The notes below the pieces were generated by a model. The model saw only the letters and a program-made list of their open reading frames with translations, had not been told where the DNA came from and did no database searches. From positions 372,001-436,000 of the forward strand of contig CAVSGQ010000005.1 of NCBI GenBank assembly GCA_963727495.1: a DNA stretch of 64,000 nucleotides, in the 5' to 3' direction. Below, one piece after another: positions 15,905 to 25,142 of the stretch. Source of the stretch: Actinophytocola sp963727495. Its GTDB lineage: Bacteria > Actinomycetota > Actinomycetes > Mycobacteriales > Pseudonocardiaceae. Each line of letters starts with the position of its first letter. Position 1 is the stretch's first letter. The position numbers and the translations under genes are program-made.

Positions 15905-18900
15905 CCGCTGCCATGGTCGCGGGGTGTGCCTCGCCGAGCTTCTTGCGGTAGGCGTTCGGGATCGGACCGAGATACGGCTCTGCCTCGTCCACGCGGCCCG
16001 CGGCGCGCAGGTCCAGGCCGAGGTTCAGCGTGGCCGCCAGAACGGTCGGGTGGTCGGCACCGAGCACCTGGGTGCCGCGCTCGAGCGCATCCTTGTTCAG
16101 CGCGATGGATGCCTCGTGGTCCCCGAGCACCGCCAGGTCGCTCGCGAGGTTGATGCTGGTGAGGATCGAGTACGGGTGATCGACACCGATGCCGGCACGG
16201 AGCTGTTCGAGAGCGCGCTCGTCGAGGGTGCGCGCCTCGACGACGTCGCCGAGCAGCCGCAGCGTGACCGCGAGGTCGACCGACGCGCCGAGCGTGTGCG
16301 GATGGTGCTCGCCGAGGCTGCGGCGGTACCGGTCGAACGTCTCCTCGCCGAGCTTGCGCGCGGAGGCGAGGTCACCGGAGTGGCGCAGGTCGATCGAGTG
16401 GCCGAGCGCGCACGCCATCGTCGAGGGATGGTCGACACCGTAGAGGATCCGGAACTGGTCGAACGCGGGCGTGGACAGCGCCAGTGCTCCCGGGTGCTCG
16501 CCGTCCTTGCGGCGGGCGATCGCGAGGTAGTAGGTCACCCTGATGGCGTCCGGGTTGTCCGGGCCGAAACGGCTGCGGTACAGCGCGGTCAGCTTCTCCT
16601 GCTCGACGCGGGCGCGGACGTAGTCGCCCGCCTCCCGCCAGTCGAGGATCAGCGACGCGTTCGTGCTCAGCGTCTTCGGATGATCGGGACCCAGCACCTC
16701 GATCCGGCGCCGTAGCGTTTCCTGGTCGAGCTCCGCCGCTTCCCGGTAGCGCCCGAGCAGGCGAAGGCTGAGGCCGTGCTGGAAAGCGGCCTGCAGCGCT
16801 TCGGGGTCGTCCTCACCGAACAGGCGCTTGGACTTGACGTACACCTCTTCGCTCAGCTTCGTGCCCTGCGCGAAGTCACCCTGGGCCCGGTAGTCCGTCA
16901 CGATGTTCGTCTGCAGGGCGAAGGTCTCCTCGTTCTCCTCGCCGGAGACCTGCAGGCGCAGTGCCAGCGTGCGCTGGTTGAGCTCCGCCGCCTCCTCGTA
17001 CTTGCCCACCGACCACAGGTAGAGGCCGAGGCGCGTGGACACCTCGAGGGTCTGCGCGTGGGTGGGCCCGAGCTTCTCGGTGAAGTCCTTGCGTGCGCGC
17101 GTCGCGAGCTGCGCCGCCTCCTCGTGATCGCCCCACTGGAAGAGGAAGCGCATGATGTTGATGACGAGCTGGCGTACCCAGCCGTCGTCGCAGTCGACGA
17201 CGTTCGCCGCGTACGCGTGGGGAAGCAGCTCGCGGTAACGCGGCCAGTGCCGGCTCGACTCGGGGTCGTTCGGGTCCAGGCTGGCGAGGAGCTGGTGCGC
17301 GCCGTGGCGCATCTGCGCCTGAACCTGCGGAGCCATCACCCGGTTGCGCAGCACCAGCTGAACCAGGCGGTGCAGCTGCAGCGTGTTCTGGCCGTGGTCG
17401 ATCTTCGCAAGCCCATAGCGGTTGATGTCGCGAATAGCGCGGGCCAGCTTGATCGGGTCACGCAATGCCTCGTCGAGCTCGGGAGAGATCGACACGCGGC
17501 TCACGCCGGTGAACAGGTCACGGGAAATGGGTTCCGGCGAGAAGAATGCGCAGATGTGGAGTATCTGGTGCGCGGCAGGATTTCGTGTCCTCAGTTCGTC
17601 GAAGGAGACATTCCAGGCCGCGGCGACGGAAACCTCGTAGTCCGACGGCGCGCTGGTGTCGAGAATTTCCGCGACCGACTCGTCGAAAAGGCGCAGATAT
17701 TCCTGGACCGGCATTCCGGTCACCGCGCGCCAAGCGGCGGCTTGCTCGATCGCGAGCGGCAGGTCGCCCAGTTTGTCCGCGAGCTGGTTGGCCTCGACCG
17801 TGCTGATTTCCGGACCGCGTTTGCCGAGCAGCTCGACGCTTTCCTCACGTTTGAACACCGCGAGCTCCAGCGGGCGGGCGACGCCGGCCCAGTCCGGGTT
17901 GCGGGAGGTGATGAGGATTTCGCCCGGGCCGTTGGTCGGGAAGAACGGGCGGACGGCGTCGGGGCTCTCCGCGGCGTCGAAGACGAGCAGCCAGCGGCGG
18001 AACGGCCTGCCGGTGCGCAGCGCCTCGCGGACCGCGGGCACGGCGGTGTTGGCCTCGGACCCGCCGGGGAGGCCGAGCTGGCGGGCGAGCTCGGTGAAAC
18101 CTGCCCGGATCTGGGTCGCGCGGGCCGCCTCGATCCACCAGATCAGGTCGTAGTCCTGCAGGTGACGGTAGATGTACTCCACCGCCATCTGGGTCTTGCC
18201 GATTCCGCCCATTCCGTGCAGCGCGGACGGCAACACGGCGGTGGTACCGCCCGCGGTCAGGCGTTTGCCGAGCTGCTCGAGCAGCTCGGCGCGGCCGGTG
18301 AAGTTCGGGTTCCGTGGCGGCACGTTGCCCCACACCGGAGGGGGCTCGTCCGGTTGCCGGTCCCGGAACCGGCGCCGGACGGCACTCGGATGAGCCATCG
18401 GCGTCGTGGCCGTATCGAGGTCGAAGCCACCGGGCCGAGCGGGTTGGTCCTCCGGGACGGCATGGGTCGACGTCTCCGTTCCTGAGGACTCGTTCGGGTG
18501 CTCGGCCGTGTCAGTCATGTTCTCGCTCGCATTGCTCGGGGAGGTGGCGGCATCAACCCGGCCCTTAATTGATTCAGAAGCCGGCGCGGTCTCATGCAGC
18601 ACGGCGTTGCGGAGCCGGTCTGCTCTGGACAGGTACGGCCCGGAGAGTGCTCGCATGACGGCACTCTCCAGGGCGACATCCGCCGCGTTCTCGTGGGTGA
18701 GTACTGGGTCCGGCGTATTGTCGGGGTCGGCAATGGCGTCTCGGATGTGGCCGAGCACCGGAATCCGAGAGCCAAGGTGATCGGCAGCAACTCGCACGGC
18801 ACCGGCGGTTTCGGATCGCCGGGCGCCATTGAGCAGCAATTCACGGACTGCCTCTGGGAAGACGAGCTCAATTGTGTCCCAAGTGGAGCCTTCTTCCTCA

Positions 18901-20276
18901 GAACCGCGATCGTAGCCGAGGTCCAATCCGAGCATGATCTCGGATAGGTGTTCCGGACCCGCCTGGGTGACGAAATGATCTCGGATGAGTCCGGCGACGT
19001 CAAGGCGGGCGGGCACGGCGGCGAGGAGTGTGGCGAGCCGCAGTGCCGGCGGTGATGCCAGGCTGCGAAAACGTTGGACCCGCTCGTGCGCGGTCGGTAC
19101 CGGCGTGGGCGGCCGGATGTCGTTGTCCACCTGGTCGGCGGCCAGGAGGACGGTGCCGTCGGCGGGCCCGCGGTGTTCGCCGGAGATCAGCCGCGCCCAC
19201 CATCTCATGAAGCGTGGCTGCAGTTCCAGGACGGGGATCGGCACCGTGCCGGGAGGGGTGAGCGACGCCGGGTCGGGTTCGAGGCAGGCATCCGGAAGGT
19301 CCACACTCCAGCGGGCGTTCGGCCGGCACATGGCGGGCACGGTGAGCCGGGCCCTGTGCAGGCGGAGTCGGCCGCGATGCCACATCCACTGGGGGAGCAG
19401 ATGCAGCACGGACACGGACATCGTGCGGCCCCAGCGCGCGAGGACCGGGTGGAGCACCTCGCGCCGCCACGCGTCGCCCACCCCGTCGGTGAGGAACAGG
19501 AGGGCCCGGCGTCCGGACGGGTCGAGCACCTCGGCGGGGTCGCGGAGCGGGGCGTCGACGGTGCCGCCGCGCAGTACCGGGGCGAGCGAACCGTCGTCGA
19601 GTTTCGTGGTCTCGAAAAGGCGGAGCTGTATCGTCCGGAATGCCCCGACCCTTTCCAGAACGGCCACGAATGCCGTGATCCGGGAATGCCACCACGACAT
19701 CGAAGGACCGTTGTCGATGACAACGGTCAGGTCGAGCAGGCGCTCCTTTCGTGGCCGGATGATCGGCCACCAGCGGCCGGTTTCCGCGGCCTGCTCGGCG
19801 GTGGCATCCTCGTCCAGAACCATGTCGTCTTCGCGATGGGAATTCACCGTCCGTTTCAAGGTCCTGAGCGCCCGGAAATAGGCCAGCGAATCGGCCAGCG
19901 CGACCGCCGGGGTGGCCCTTCCGTCGCCCGCCAGCAGCCGCAGCCCCGGTTTCGGGATCCGCTCGGGCAGTGCGGGCTCGTCCGCCTCGCCGAACGGGGG
20001 AGGATCCGCGGGCACCTCCGGCGGGGGAGCCCGGTCCGGCTCCGTGCGCGCCGGAAGGTCGGTGCGGTCGAACGTCGGCGAGCCGGGAGGTGTCGGTTCC
20101 GGCGGGGACGTGTCCGCCTTCTCGGGCGTCCGGACGGCCGAGGCCAGCCAGATGATGTCCGCGATGTCGGTGGCGGTGAGGTCGGTCAGGTCGATGTGGC
20201 CCGCGGGCGATCCGGCGGTCGACGGTCCGGCCGGCAGGGCAGGACGCGGGTAGGGGGCGCCAGCTGGCCTGGCCAT
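15858..20276 (-). CDS. vWA / STAND-NTPase (NB-ARC) / TPR fusion protein, FxsT/SAV_2336-like
   Basis: 1472 aa. Order: proline-rich N-terminus with a helix LTDLTATDIADIIWLASAV (about 30-48); a vWA-like domain (about 176-350) with LTVVIDNGPSM and FLTDGVGDAW, so the first MIDAS serine position is glycine; a helical SAV_2336-type region to about 560; acidic linker; then WGNVPPRNPNFTGR (about 649-662), Walker A GMGGIGKT (about 688-695), Walker B LLVFDAAE and the LPLA motif of NB-ARC; about nine 42-residue TPRs from about 1030. The WGNVPPRNPNFTGR-NB-ARC-TPR half resembles the FxSxx-COOH system TPR protein. Its ATG comes one nt after the MoxR stop (TGACATG). Likely a sensor/switch protein of a conflict system. 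Confidence 0.8.
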   Translation of the reverse strand: MARPAGAPYPRPALPAGPSTAGSPAGHIDLTDLTATDIADIIWLASAVRTPEKADTSPPEPTPPGSPTFDRTDLPARTEPDRAPPPEVPADPPPFGEADEPALPERIPKPGLRLLAGDGRATPAVALADSLAYFRALRTLKRTVNSHREDDMVLDEDATAEQAAETGRWWPIIRPRKERLLDLTVVIDNGPSMSWWHSRITAFVAVLERVGAFRTIQLRLFETTKLDDGSLAPVLRGGTVDAPLRDPAEVLDPSGRRALLFLTDGVGDAWRREVLHPVLARWGRTMSVSVLHLLPQWMWHRGRLRLHRARLTVPAMCRPNARWSVDLPDACLEPDPASLTPPGTVPIPVLELQPRFMRWWARLISGEHRGPADGTVLLAADQVDNDIRPPTPVPTAHERVQRFRSLASPPALRLATLLAAVPARLDVAGLIRDHFVTQAGPEHLSEIMLGLDLGYDRGSEEEGSTWDTIELVFPEAVRELLLNGARRSETAGAVRVAADHLGSRIPVLGHIRDAIADPDNTPDPVLTHENAADVALESAVMRALSGPYLSRADRLRNAVLHETAPASESIKGRVDAATSPSNASENMTDTAEHPNESSGTETSTHAVPEDQPARPGGFDLDTATTPMAHPSAVRRRFRDRQPDEPPPVWGNVPPRNPNFTGRAELLEQLGKRLTAGGTTAVLPSALHGMGGIGKTQMAVEYIYRHLQDYDLIWWIEAARATQIRAGFTELARQLGLPGGSEANTAVPAVREALRTGRPFRRWLLVFDAAESPDAVRPFFPTNGPGEILITSRNPDWAGVARPLELAVFKREESVELLGKRGPEISTVEANQLADKLGDLPLAIEQAAAWRAVTGMPVQEYLRLFDESVAEILDTSAPSDYEVSVAAAWNVSFDELRTRNPAAHQILHICAFFSPEPISRDLFTGVSRVSISPELDEALRDPIKLARAIRDINRYGLAKIDHGQNTLQLHRLVQLVLRNRVMAPQVQAQMRHGAHQLLASLDPNDPESSRHWPRYRELLPHAYAANVVDCDDGWVRQLVINIMRFLFQWGDHEEAAQLATRARKDFTEKLGPTHAQTLEVSTRLGLYLWSVGKYEEAAELNQRTLALRLQVSGEENEETFALQTNIVTDYRAQGDFAQGTKLSEEVYVKSKRLFGEDDPEALQAAFQHGLSLRLLGRYREAAELDQETLRRRIEVLGPDHPKTLSTNASLILDWREAGDYVRARVEQEKLTALYRSRFGPDNPDAIRVTYYLAIARRKDGEHPGALALSTPAFDQFRILYGVDHPSTMACALGHSIDLRHSGDLASARKLGEETFDRYRRSLGEHHPHTLGASVDLAVTLRLLGDVVEARTLDERALEQLRAGIGVDHPYSILTSINLASDLAVLGDHEASIALNKDALERGTQVLGADHPTVLAATLNLGLDLRAAGRVDEAEPYLGPIPNAYRKKLGEAHPATMAAVKGARADCDVDPMLM

Positions 20277-20277
20277 G

Positions 20278-21387
20278 TCACTGCACCGTCGACAGTCGGC
20301 GCCACAGGGCCTCCATCAGCCGCCCCCACGCCACGTCGTCCGGCTGGTACGCGCCGGAGGTGGCCAGGAACACGGCGTCGAGAAGCCGGTCGGCCGGCAA
20401 CCCCCCTTCCTGCTGAGCCTTGGCCGCGAACTCGCGCACGAGCCGGTCCCGGTGCTCCCCGTGCGGGTCCAGCAGGTGGTTGGCCACCATCGCTGCCAGC
20501 TGTTCGACGTTCGGGTCCTGTATCTCCAGTTGGAGGCAGCGGCGCAGGAACGCGGGCGGGAACTCCCGTTCGCCGTTGCTGGTCATGACGACGACCGGGA
20601 ACGCGTGACAGCGGATCCGGCCCTCGATGACCTCCGCAGTGCCGTTCGGATCGGCGGTGTGCACGGTGACCTTCGGTGTCCGGTTGCGGATCCGCGCCAG
20701 CTCCTGGATGGGGAACTCGCCGTCCTCGAAGATGCTCAGCAGATCGTTGGGGAGGTCCGCCTCGCTCTTGTCGAGCTCGTCGATCAGCAGCACGCGCGGC
20801 AGCCTGCCCGGCAGGAAGGCCGTCCCGAGTGGACCGAGCCGGATGAAGTCCCCGATCGATGGCTCCGCCGCACGTGACGCTGTGCCGGACTTCGCGGTGT
20901 CCCGTTGCACCTGGCCGGTCGCGGCGGCCTGCGCGCGGCCGATGGCGTCGTAGCCGTAGAGGCCGGACGACAGCGAGGTGTGGCTCGTGATCGGCCAGCG
21001 CAGGACGCGGCCCAGGCCCAGCTCGCGGGCGATGCGGTAGGCCAGGCTCGACTTCCCGGTGCCCGGCTTGCCGGTGACCAGCAGCGGGCGGCGAAGGTAC
21101 AGCGCGGCGTTGACCATGTCCAGCTCGTGCGGGTCCACGTCCCGGTCGGCCAGGTGGAAGGCCGACCCGAGCCGGCGGGTCGCCTCGCCCTCGTCCTCGG
21201 GTGGTGCGTCGTGCTCGGGCAGCGGGCCGCCGTGGAAGTCCCGCCACGGTGGGGGCGGCGGCAGGATCTGGGTGAGGTCGATGTCGTGCAGCGGCCGCCC
21301 GGTGCCGCGGTAGATCCACCAGTCGGGCGCATCGGAACGAGGTGGTCGCTCCGGCGTCACCTCTGCGCCGTGATCGTTCACGGTCAT
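20278..21387 (-). CDS. MoxR-family AAA+ ATPase
   Basis: 369 aa. Walker A GKPGTGKSS, Walker B VLLIDELDKSE, sensor/arginine finger VVMTSNGEREFPPAFLRRC. An ATG three codons earlier (21396) exists but abuts the GGGGG run; from 21387 that run is a properly spaced Shine-Dalgarno. Sits between the VMAP-C protein and the vWA protein, the classic partner arrangement for MoxR chaperone-like ATPases with vWA proteins. The upstream stop (TAG at 21401-21403) overlaps its ribosome-binding region, so the three genes are coupled. Confidence 0.88.
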   Translation of the reverse strand: MTVNDHGAEVTPERPPRSDAPDWWIYRGTGRPLHDIDLTQILPPPPPWRDFHGGPLPEHDAPPEDEGEATRRLGSAFHLADRDVDPHELDMVNAALYLRRPLLVTGKPGTGKSSLAYRIARELGLGRVLRWPITSHTSLSSGLYGYDAIGRAQAAATGQVQRDTAKSGTASRAAEPSIGDFIRLGPLGTAFLPGRLPRVLLIDELDKSEADLPNDLLSIFEDGEFPIQELARIRNRTPKVTVHTADPNGTAEVIEGRIRCHAFPVVVMTSNGEREFPPAFLRRCLQLEIQDPNVEQLAAMVANHLLDPHGEHRDRLVREFAAKAQQEGGLPADRLLDAVFLATSGAYQPDDVAWGRLMEALWRRLSTVQ

Positions 21388-21400
21388 CCGTTGCATCCCC

Positions 21401-23230
21401 CTACCGCTGAGACGGGATTGACGGTTGGTCGAGAACGATTAGTCGTTTTGGGTCGTCCCACATTACCACCAAATCGCGAGCAAGACTGTTGTTGAACGGT
21501 AAAGTCGATGACAAGCATGCGGATTTGTGACGTGCCGGAAGGTCGAGAAATCCGTTTTCTCCGGCGAGCAGCCATCGAACGAGTTCCCGCAAATCGTCGA
21601 CGCCCGCGGCCGGATGCCAGAAGATCAGCGGGAGCCCGGCCCGGAGCGCGGCGGTCAGCTCGTCCGGTCCCGCGTCCGGCTCCGGTCGCGGCGAGGGCGG
21701 TTCGGCCATCACGAGGCCGACCCAGTGAGGGTCGCTCAGCACGGCATCGATGGGGTGCTCCTCGTACTGGGTGGCTCCGAACGGGTGAACTCCGAAGGGG
21801 TGAACACGGTCGATCGACGGGTTCTTCAGCATAGAGTCCCAGCGCAGATGCCAGGCGCGATGCCAGTGGGTTGCGCGCATTCTTTCGAGTGACCTGAAAG
21901 TCAGCTGATAGTCGAAGGCCAGCGGACGTGGATCGCCGGAATCGTGCTCCTTGCGCCATTGGCGGATCGGGAGGTTGAGCAGACTTCGCGGGAGCAGGAA
22001 TTCCACCGCTGCGGAGATGGCCTGCCCCGACCACACCCGCTCGGCGTCCAGCAGCACGTCGTCCACCCGGAATTCGAGATCATCGACGCCCACCTCGAGC
22101 ACGCCGCCGCGGGCCGGCGGCCACACCAGCGGATCGTCCTGTCGCCAGAAGGAGAGCGCGCACCTCCGTTCCGGTTCGATCGAGTCCGGTTCCAGTGCTA
22201 TGACCAGGTTCAGGTGCGGTTCTTCCGGGATCGGTGGGCGGTCGTTGCGGCGGTCTGCCAGTGCGGCGCCGAGCCGCAGGCGGCGGGCCTGCTGCTCCAC
22301 CCAGGCCATCAACGTGCCGCCGACCGGGTCGTCGACCTCCGCTGCCAGGAGCTGAAGAAAGGACAGGGCGGGTGGGACGCCGTCCGGGCTGGCGTTGAAG
22401 TCAGAGAGATAGGTGAACACGTCCCACGCGGAGCTGCGGCGGGGGACCGGAATCGCTGGACCGGCGGCACGACTGACGAGCGTAGTGAGGTGGGGAACTT
22501 CGACGCGAGCCAGCCAGCCATGGAGTTTCTGCAAATCTTCGCCCGGAATCACGCCCAGTACCGCGTCGTCGGCGAACGATCCGTCGATCGGACGAGCGAT
22601 GTCGTCCGGTTGCGTGACGGCCGGGGCCGGCGCCGCATTCACGGCAACGGTGCTGCCCGGGAGCCGGAGCCACGCGTCGGCCGAGAACTTCTTGACCCTG
22701 ACCGGGATGCGGCGGTAGGTGTCCGGCGCGGTTCCCGGGTCCTGCTCGATGACCTCGGTGAAGAAGTGGTTCGAGACGATCAGCGCGACCACGCCGTCGG
22801 ACTGGGCGAGCGCCGTTTTCGCCTCGGCGGCGTCCAGGATGCGAAACGCCAGGTTGACCGCATGGCCGACCCAGCCCTTGTCGTTGCGGCGAATGTCGCC
22901 GGCGTGCAGCCCGACCCGCAGCTTGAACCGGGCCGTCTCCTTCCTGGTGAAGTTGTAGCGGCGGACCGCGGCGACCAGCCGATCGGGGAGCAGATCGGCG
23001 AGCTGGCTCTTGGACACGTCCGCCGGCACCAGGATCAGCGCGCCGTCGCCGCGATCCTCGGACGTGCACGAGTCGAAGTCGACGCCGGACTCGGCGAAAG
23101 CGGTTTTGAGGACTTCGTACAGGCCCTCTTGCATCGCGAGCATGTCGGTGACATTCCGGTCAGGATTCGTGAAGTCCGCTACGTCGACGACGACGATCGT
23201 CCGGTGCTCTGTCGGCGACAGCTGCGACAC
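21401..23230 (-). CDS. Class III nucleotide cyclase domain fused to VMAP-C domain
   Basis: 609 aa from the GTG at 23230, preceded by GGGGAGGA; the longer frame to 23344 has no Shine-Dalgarno. Residues 10-150 form a nucleotide cyclase homology domain with both metal aspartates (D16 in VVVDVADF, D62 in RGDGAL), the transition-state pair N126 and R130 in AVNLAFR, and E58 where adenylate cyclases carry Lys. Residues about 250-609 match the vWA-MoxR-associated protein C-terminal domain: LNLVIALEPD, RRCALSFWRQDDPLVWP, a WRKEHD segment and a LVVMWDDPKR-type end. First gene of the operon with MoxR and the vWA/STAND protein. Signal output unknown. Confidence 0.75.
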   Translation of the reverse strand: MSQLSPTEHRTIVVVDVADFTNPDRNVTDMLAMQEGLYEVLKTAFAESGVDFDSCTSEDRGDGALILVPADVSKSQLADLLPDRLVAAVRRYNFTRKETARFKLRVGLHAGDIRRNDKGWVGHAVNLAFRILDAAEAKTALAQSDGVVALIVSNHFFTEVIEQDPGTAPDTYRRIPVRVKKFSADAWLRLPGSTVAVNAAPAPAVTQPDDIARPIDGSFADDAVLGVIPGEDLQKLHGWLARVEVPHLTTLVSRAAGPAIPVPRRSSAWDVFTYLSDFNASPDGVPPALSFLQLLAAEVDDPVGGTLMAWVEQQARRLRLGAALADRRNDRPPIPEEPHLNLVIALEPDSIEPERRCALSFWRQDDPLVWPPARGGVLEVGVDDLEFRVDDVLLDAERVWSGQAISAAVEFLLPRSLLNLPIRQWRKEHDSGDPRPLAFDYQLTFRSLERMRATHWHRAWHLRWDSMLKNPSIDRVHPFGVHPFGATQYEEHPIDAVLSDPHWVGLVMAEPPSPRPEPDAGPDELTAALRAGLPLIFWHPAAGVDDLRELVRWLLAGENGFLDLPARHKSACLSSTLPFNNSLARDLVVMWDDPKRLIVLDQPSIPSQR

Positions 23231-23288
23231 GAGCCCGTTCCTCCCCACGACACACCGGAGTCGGCGCGCCGAACCTGCCGACGCGTTG

Positions 23289-23294
23289 ATTATC
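23289..23294 (-). promoter_or_regulatory. Possible -10 box of the VMAP-MoxR-vWA operon
   Basis: GATAAT on the minus strand, about 60 nt upstream of the GTG at 23230. No convincing -35, so only a candidate. Confidence 0.25.
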
Positions 23295-23364
23295 GGATGC
23301 CCGAGCGTAAGGCTAATGCGCCAGATGGAACACAGCCCTTGCACGCATCGCGGTATTCAGCAGG

Positions 23365-23552
23365 TGAACTCGCCCGCGACCGCGGTGGTGTGGAGCGCCG
23401 GTCCCCGACGAGCGCCCGTACACCGTGGTCGGCGCGCTCGACGAGGTCGCCGCGGAGACCGGTCGCGCGGTGCCGCAGGTCGCGATCAACCGGCTGCTGC
23501 GCAGGCCCACCGTCTCCTCCGTGCTCATCGGCGCCCGCAACGAGGAGGAGGG
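23365..23552 (+). pseudogene. Aldo/keto reductase C-terminal remnant
   Basis: From 23401 the frame encodes VPDERPYTVVGALDEVAAETG, then VPQVAINRLLRRPTVSSV and LIGARNEEE, the conserved C-terminal end of an NADP-dependent aldo/keto reductase of the YajO/Gcy group. Just upstream, in another frame, TAVVWSAG resembles the VVWSPLG motif of the same family, so an internal piece is missing. No start codon or N-terminal barrel remains. Sits exactly between the conflict-type operon and the phosphatase gene; probably scar tissue at the edge of an inserted island. Confidence 0.65.
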
Positions 23553-23567
23553 TGATAGCTTCGGCGG

Positions 23568-25142
23568 ATGACGGAGCCTGCGCCGGCCGTCGCGCCGCCG
23601 CAGCGGTTGCTGGACGGTCTCGACGTCGCGGTGTTCGCCTGTGACGGGGCCGGGGTGGTCGGCGTGGCGAACACCGCCGCACGGTCGTTGCTGCCCGGGC
23701 TCCGCGAGGGCGAGCACGCCGGCGCCGTCCGGGTTCCCGAGGCGGTCACCGCGCTGGCGCGCGGGCTGGACGGGTTCGAGTTCGAGCGTGACGGACGGCT
23801 GTTCGCCGGCACCCGGACCCGGCAGCCGGACGGCTGGACCGTCTGGCAGGTCCGCGACGCGACCGCCGAACGCGCCCAGGAGGCCGCCCTGCTCGCCGAG
23901 CGCGAGCGCGGCCGGTTCCTGGTCCGCGCCAGCCGCCGCCTCGGCGGGTCGCTCAACCCGGCCCGCACCGAGCGGTCCATCGTGGAGCTCGCGGTCGAGC
24001 TGGCGGACGCGGCGACGCTGGTGCTGCCGCACGGCCGCGCCGGCTACCGCTGGCGGCATCTCGCCCGGCGCGGCGGCGACGCCCGCGGCACCGAGAGCCA
24101 CGGCCAGTGCGTCCGCGCGGCCGTCCCGCCCGGCGTCCTCGAGGCCGGCGACGGCGCGACCGTCGGGCCCGACGACCATCCGGCCGACCAGATCACCGGC
24201 GAGTGGCTCGCCGACGCCGACATCGCGGGCCTCGCCTGCGCCACGGTGATCCCGCTGCCCGGGGACCGCCTGCCGGCCGCGACACTGGTCCTCTGGCGCG
24301 CGCCCGGCACCGAGCCCGCCGTGGCCGACGACGAGCAGCGCTCGGCGCTGGTCGAGTTCGCCGCCCGGGCCGACGTCGCGCTCGCCGCGGCCGGGCTCTA
24401 CGCCCAGCAGGCCCACGTGGCCACCGTGCTCAAGTCCTCGCTGGTTCCCGACGCGCTGCCGGAGGTGCCGGGCGTCGCGCTCGGCGCGGAGTACCGGCCC
24501 GCGCACGAGGCCGTGCTGATCGGCGGCGACTTCTACAGCATCCACCCCGACGAGGACGGCACTCTGTTCGCCTTCGGCGACGTGGTGGGCAAGGGCGTGG
24601 AGGCCGCGGCCACCACCGGCCTCGTCCGGCAGACCCTCGACACGCTGCGCCGCGTCGGCGCGGACCACGACACGATGCTCCGCGTGCTCAACGCCACCCT
24701 GCTGGACCGCGGCCCCACCGACGACCGCTTCGTCACCCTCGTCCTCGGCACGATCGGCCGGACCCCGGACGGCATCCGGCTGCGGCTCTCCGGCGGCGGG
24801 CACCTGCCGCCCCTGGTCGTGCGCGGCGACGGCGGGGTCGAGCCGGTCGAGATCGGCGGCACGGTCGTCGGCGCCGTGCGCGAGGCCGTCTTCCGGTCGG
24901 CCACCGTCGACCTGGCGCCGGGCGAGGTGTGCGTGCTCTACACCGACGGGATCACCGAGGCGCCCGGCGGCGCGCTCGGGACCGAGCGGTACGGGGAGGA
25001 CCGGCTGCGCGAGGTGCTGCGCGGCACCCAGGTCATGCCCGCCGGGGCGGTCGCCGAGCGGCTCGCGCTGCAGGCCGACCTGTGGTCCGACCACACCAAG
25101 CACGACGACCTGACGGTCCTCACCGTCCAGGCGGTCCGGTGA
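23568..25142 (+). CDS. SpoIIE/RsbU-type PP2C phosphatase with PAS- and GAF-like sensors
   Basis: 524 aa. N-terminal PAS-like region (VAVFACDGAGVVGVANTAA), central GAF-like region (about 110-290), and a C-terminal PP2C-type domain (about 305-524) with the metal site motifs IGGDFYS, FGDVVGKGVEAAA, LYTDGITEA and HDDLTVLTVQ. It would dephosphorylate an anti-anti-sigma (STAS) protein in response to a sensed signal. Its stop overlaps the GTG of the B12-binding protein. Functions with the RsbW-like and STAS genes downstream. Confidence 0.9.
   Translation: MTEPAPAVAPPQRLLDGLDVAVFACDGAGVVGVANTAARSLLPGLREGEHAGAVRVPEAVTALARGLDGFEFERDGRLFAGTRTRQPDGWTVWQVRDATAERAQEAALLAERERGRFLVRASRRLGGSLNPARTERSIVELAVELADAATLVLPHGRAGYRWRHLARRGGDARGTESHGQCVRAAVPPGVLEAGDGATVGPDDHPADQITGEWLADADIAGLACATVIPLPGDRLPAATLVLWRAPGTEPAVADDEQRSALVEFAARADVALAAAGLYAQQAHVATVLKSSLVPDALPEVPGVALGAEYRPAHEAVLIGGDFYSIHPDEDGTLFAFGDVVGKGVEAAATTGLVRQTLDTLRRVGADHDTMLRVLNATLLDRGPTDDRFVTLVLGTIGRTPDGIRLRLSGGGHLPPLVVRGDGGVEPVEIGGTVVGAVREAVFRSATVDLAPGEVCVLYTDGITEAPGGALGTERYGEDRLREVLRGTQVMPAGAVAERLALQADLWSDHTKHDDLTVLTVQAVR

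Noticed and set aside
23010..23555. 181-codon plus-strand frame across the VMAP gene start
   Set aside because: Antisense to the cyclase domain; only its last part overlaps the aldo/keto reductase scrap, which is annotated separately.
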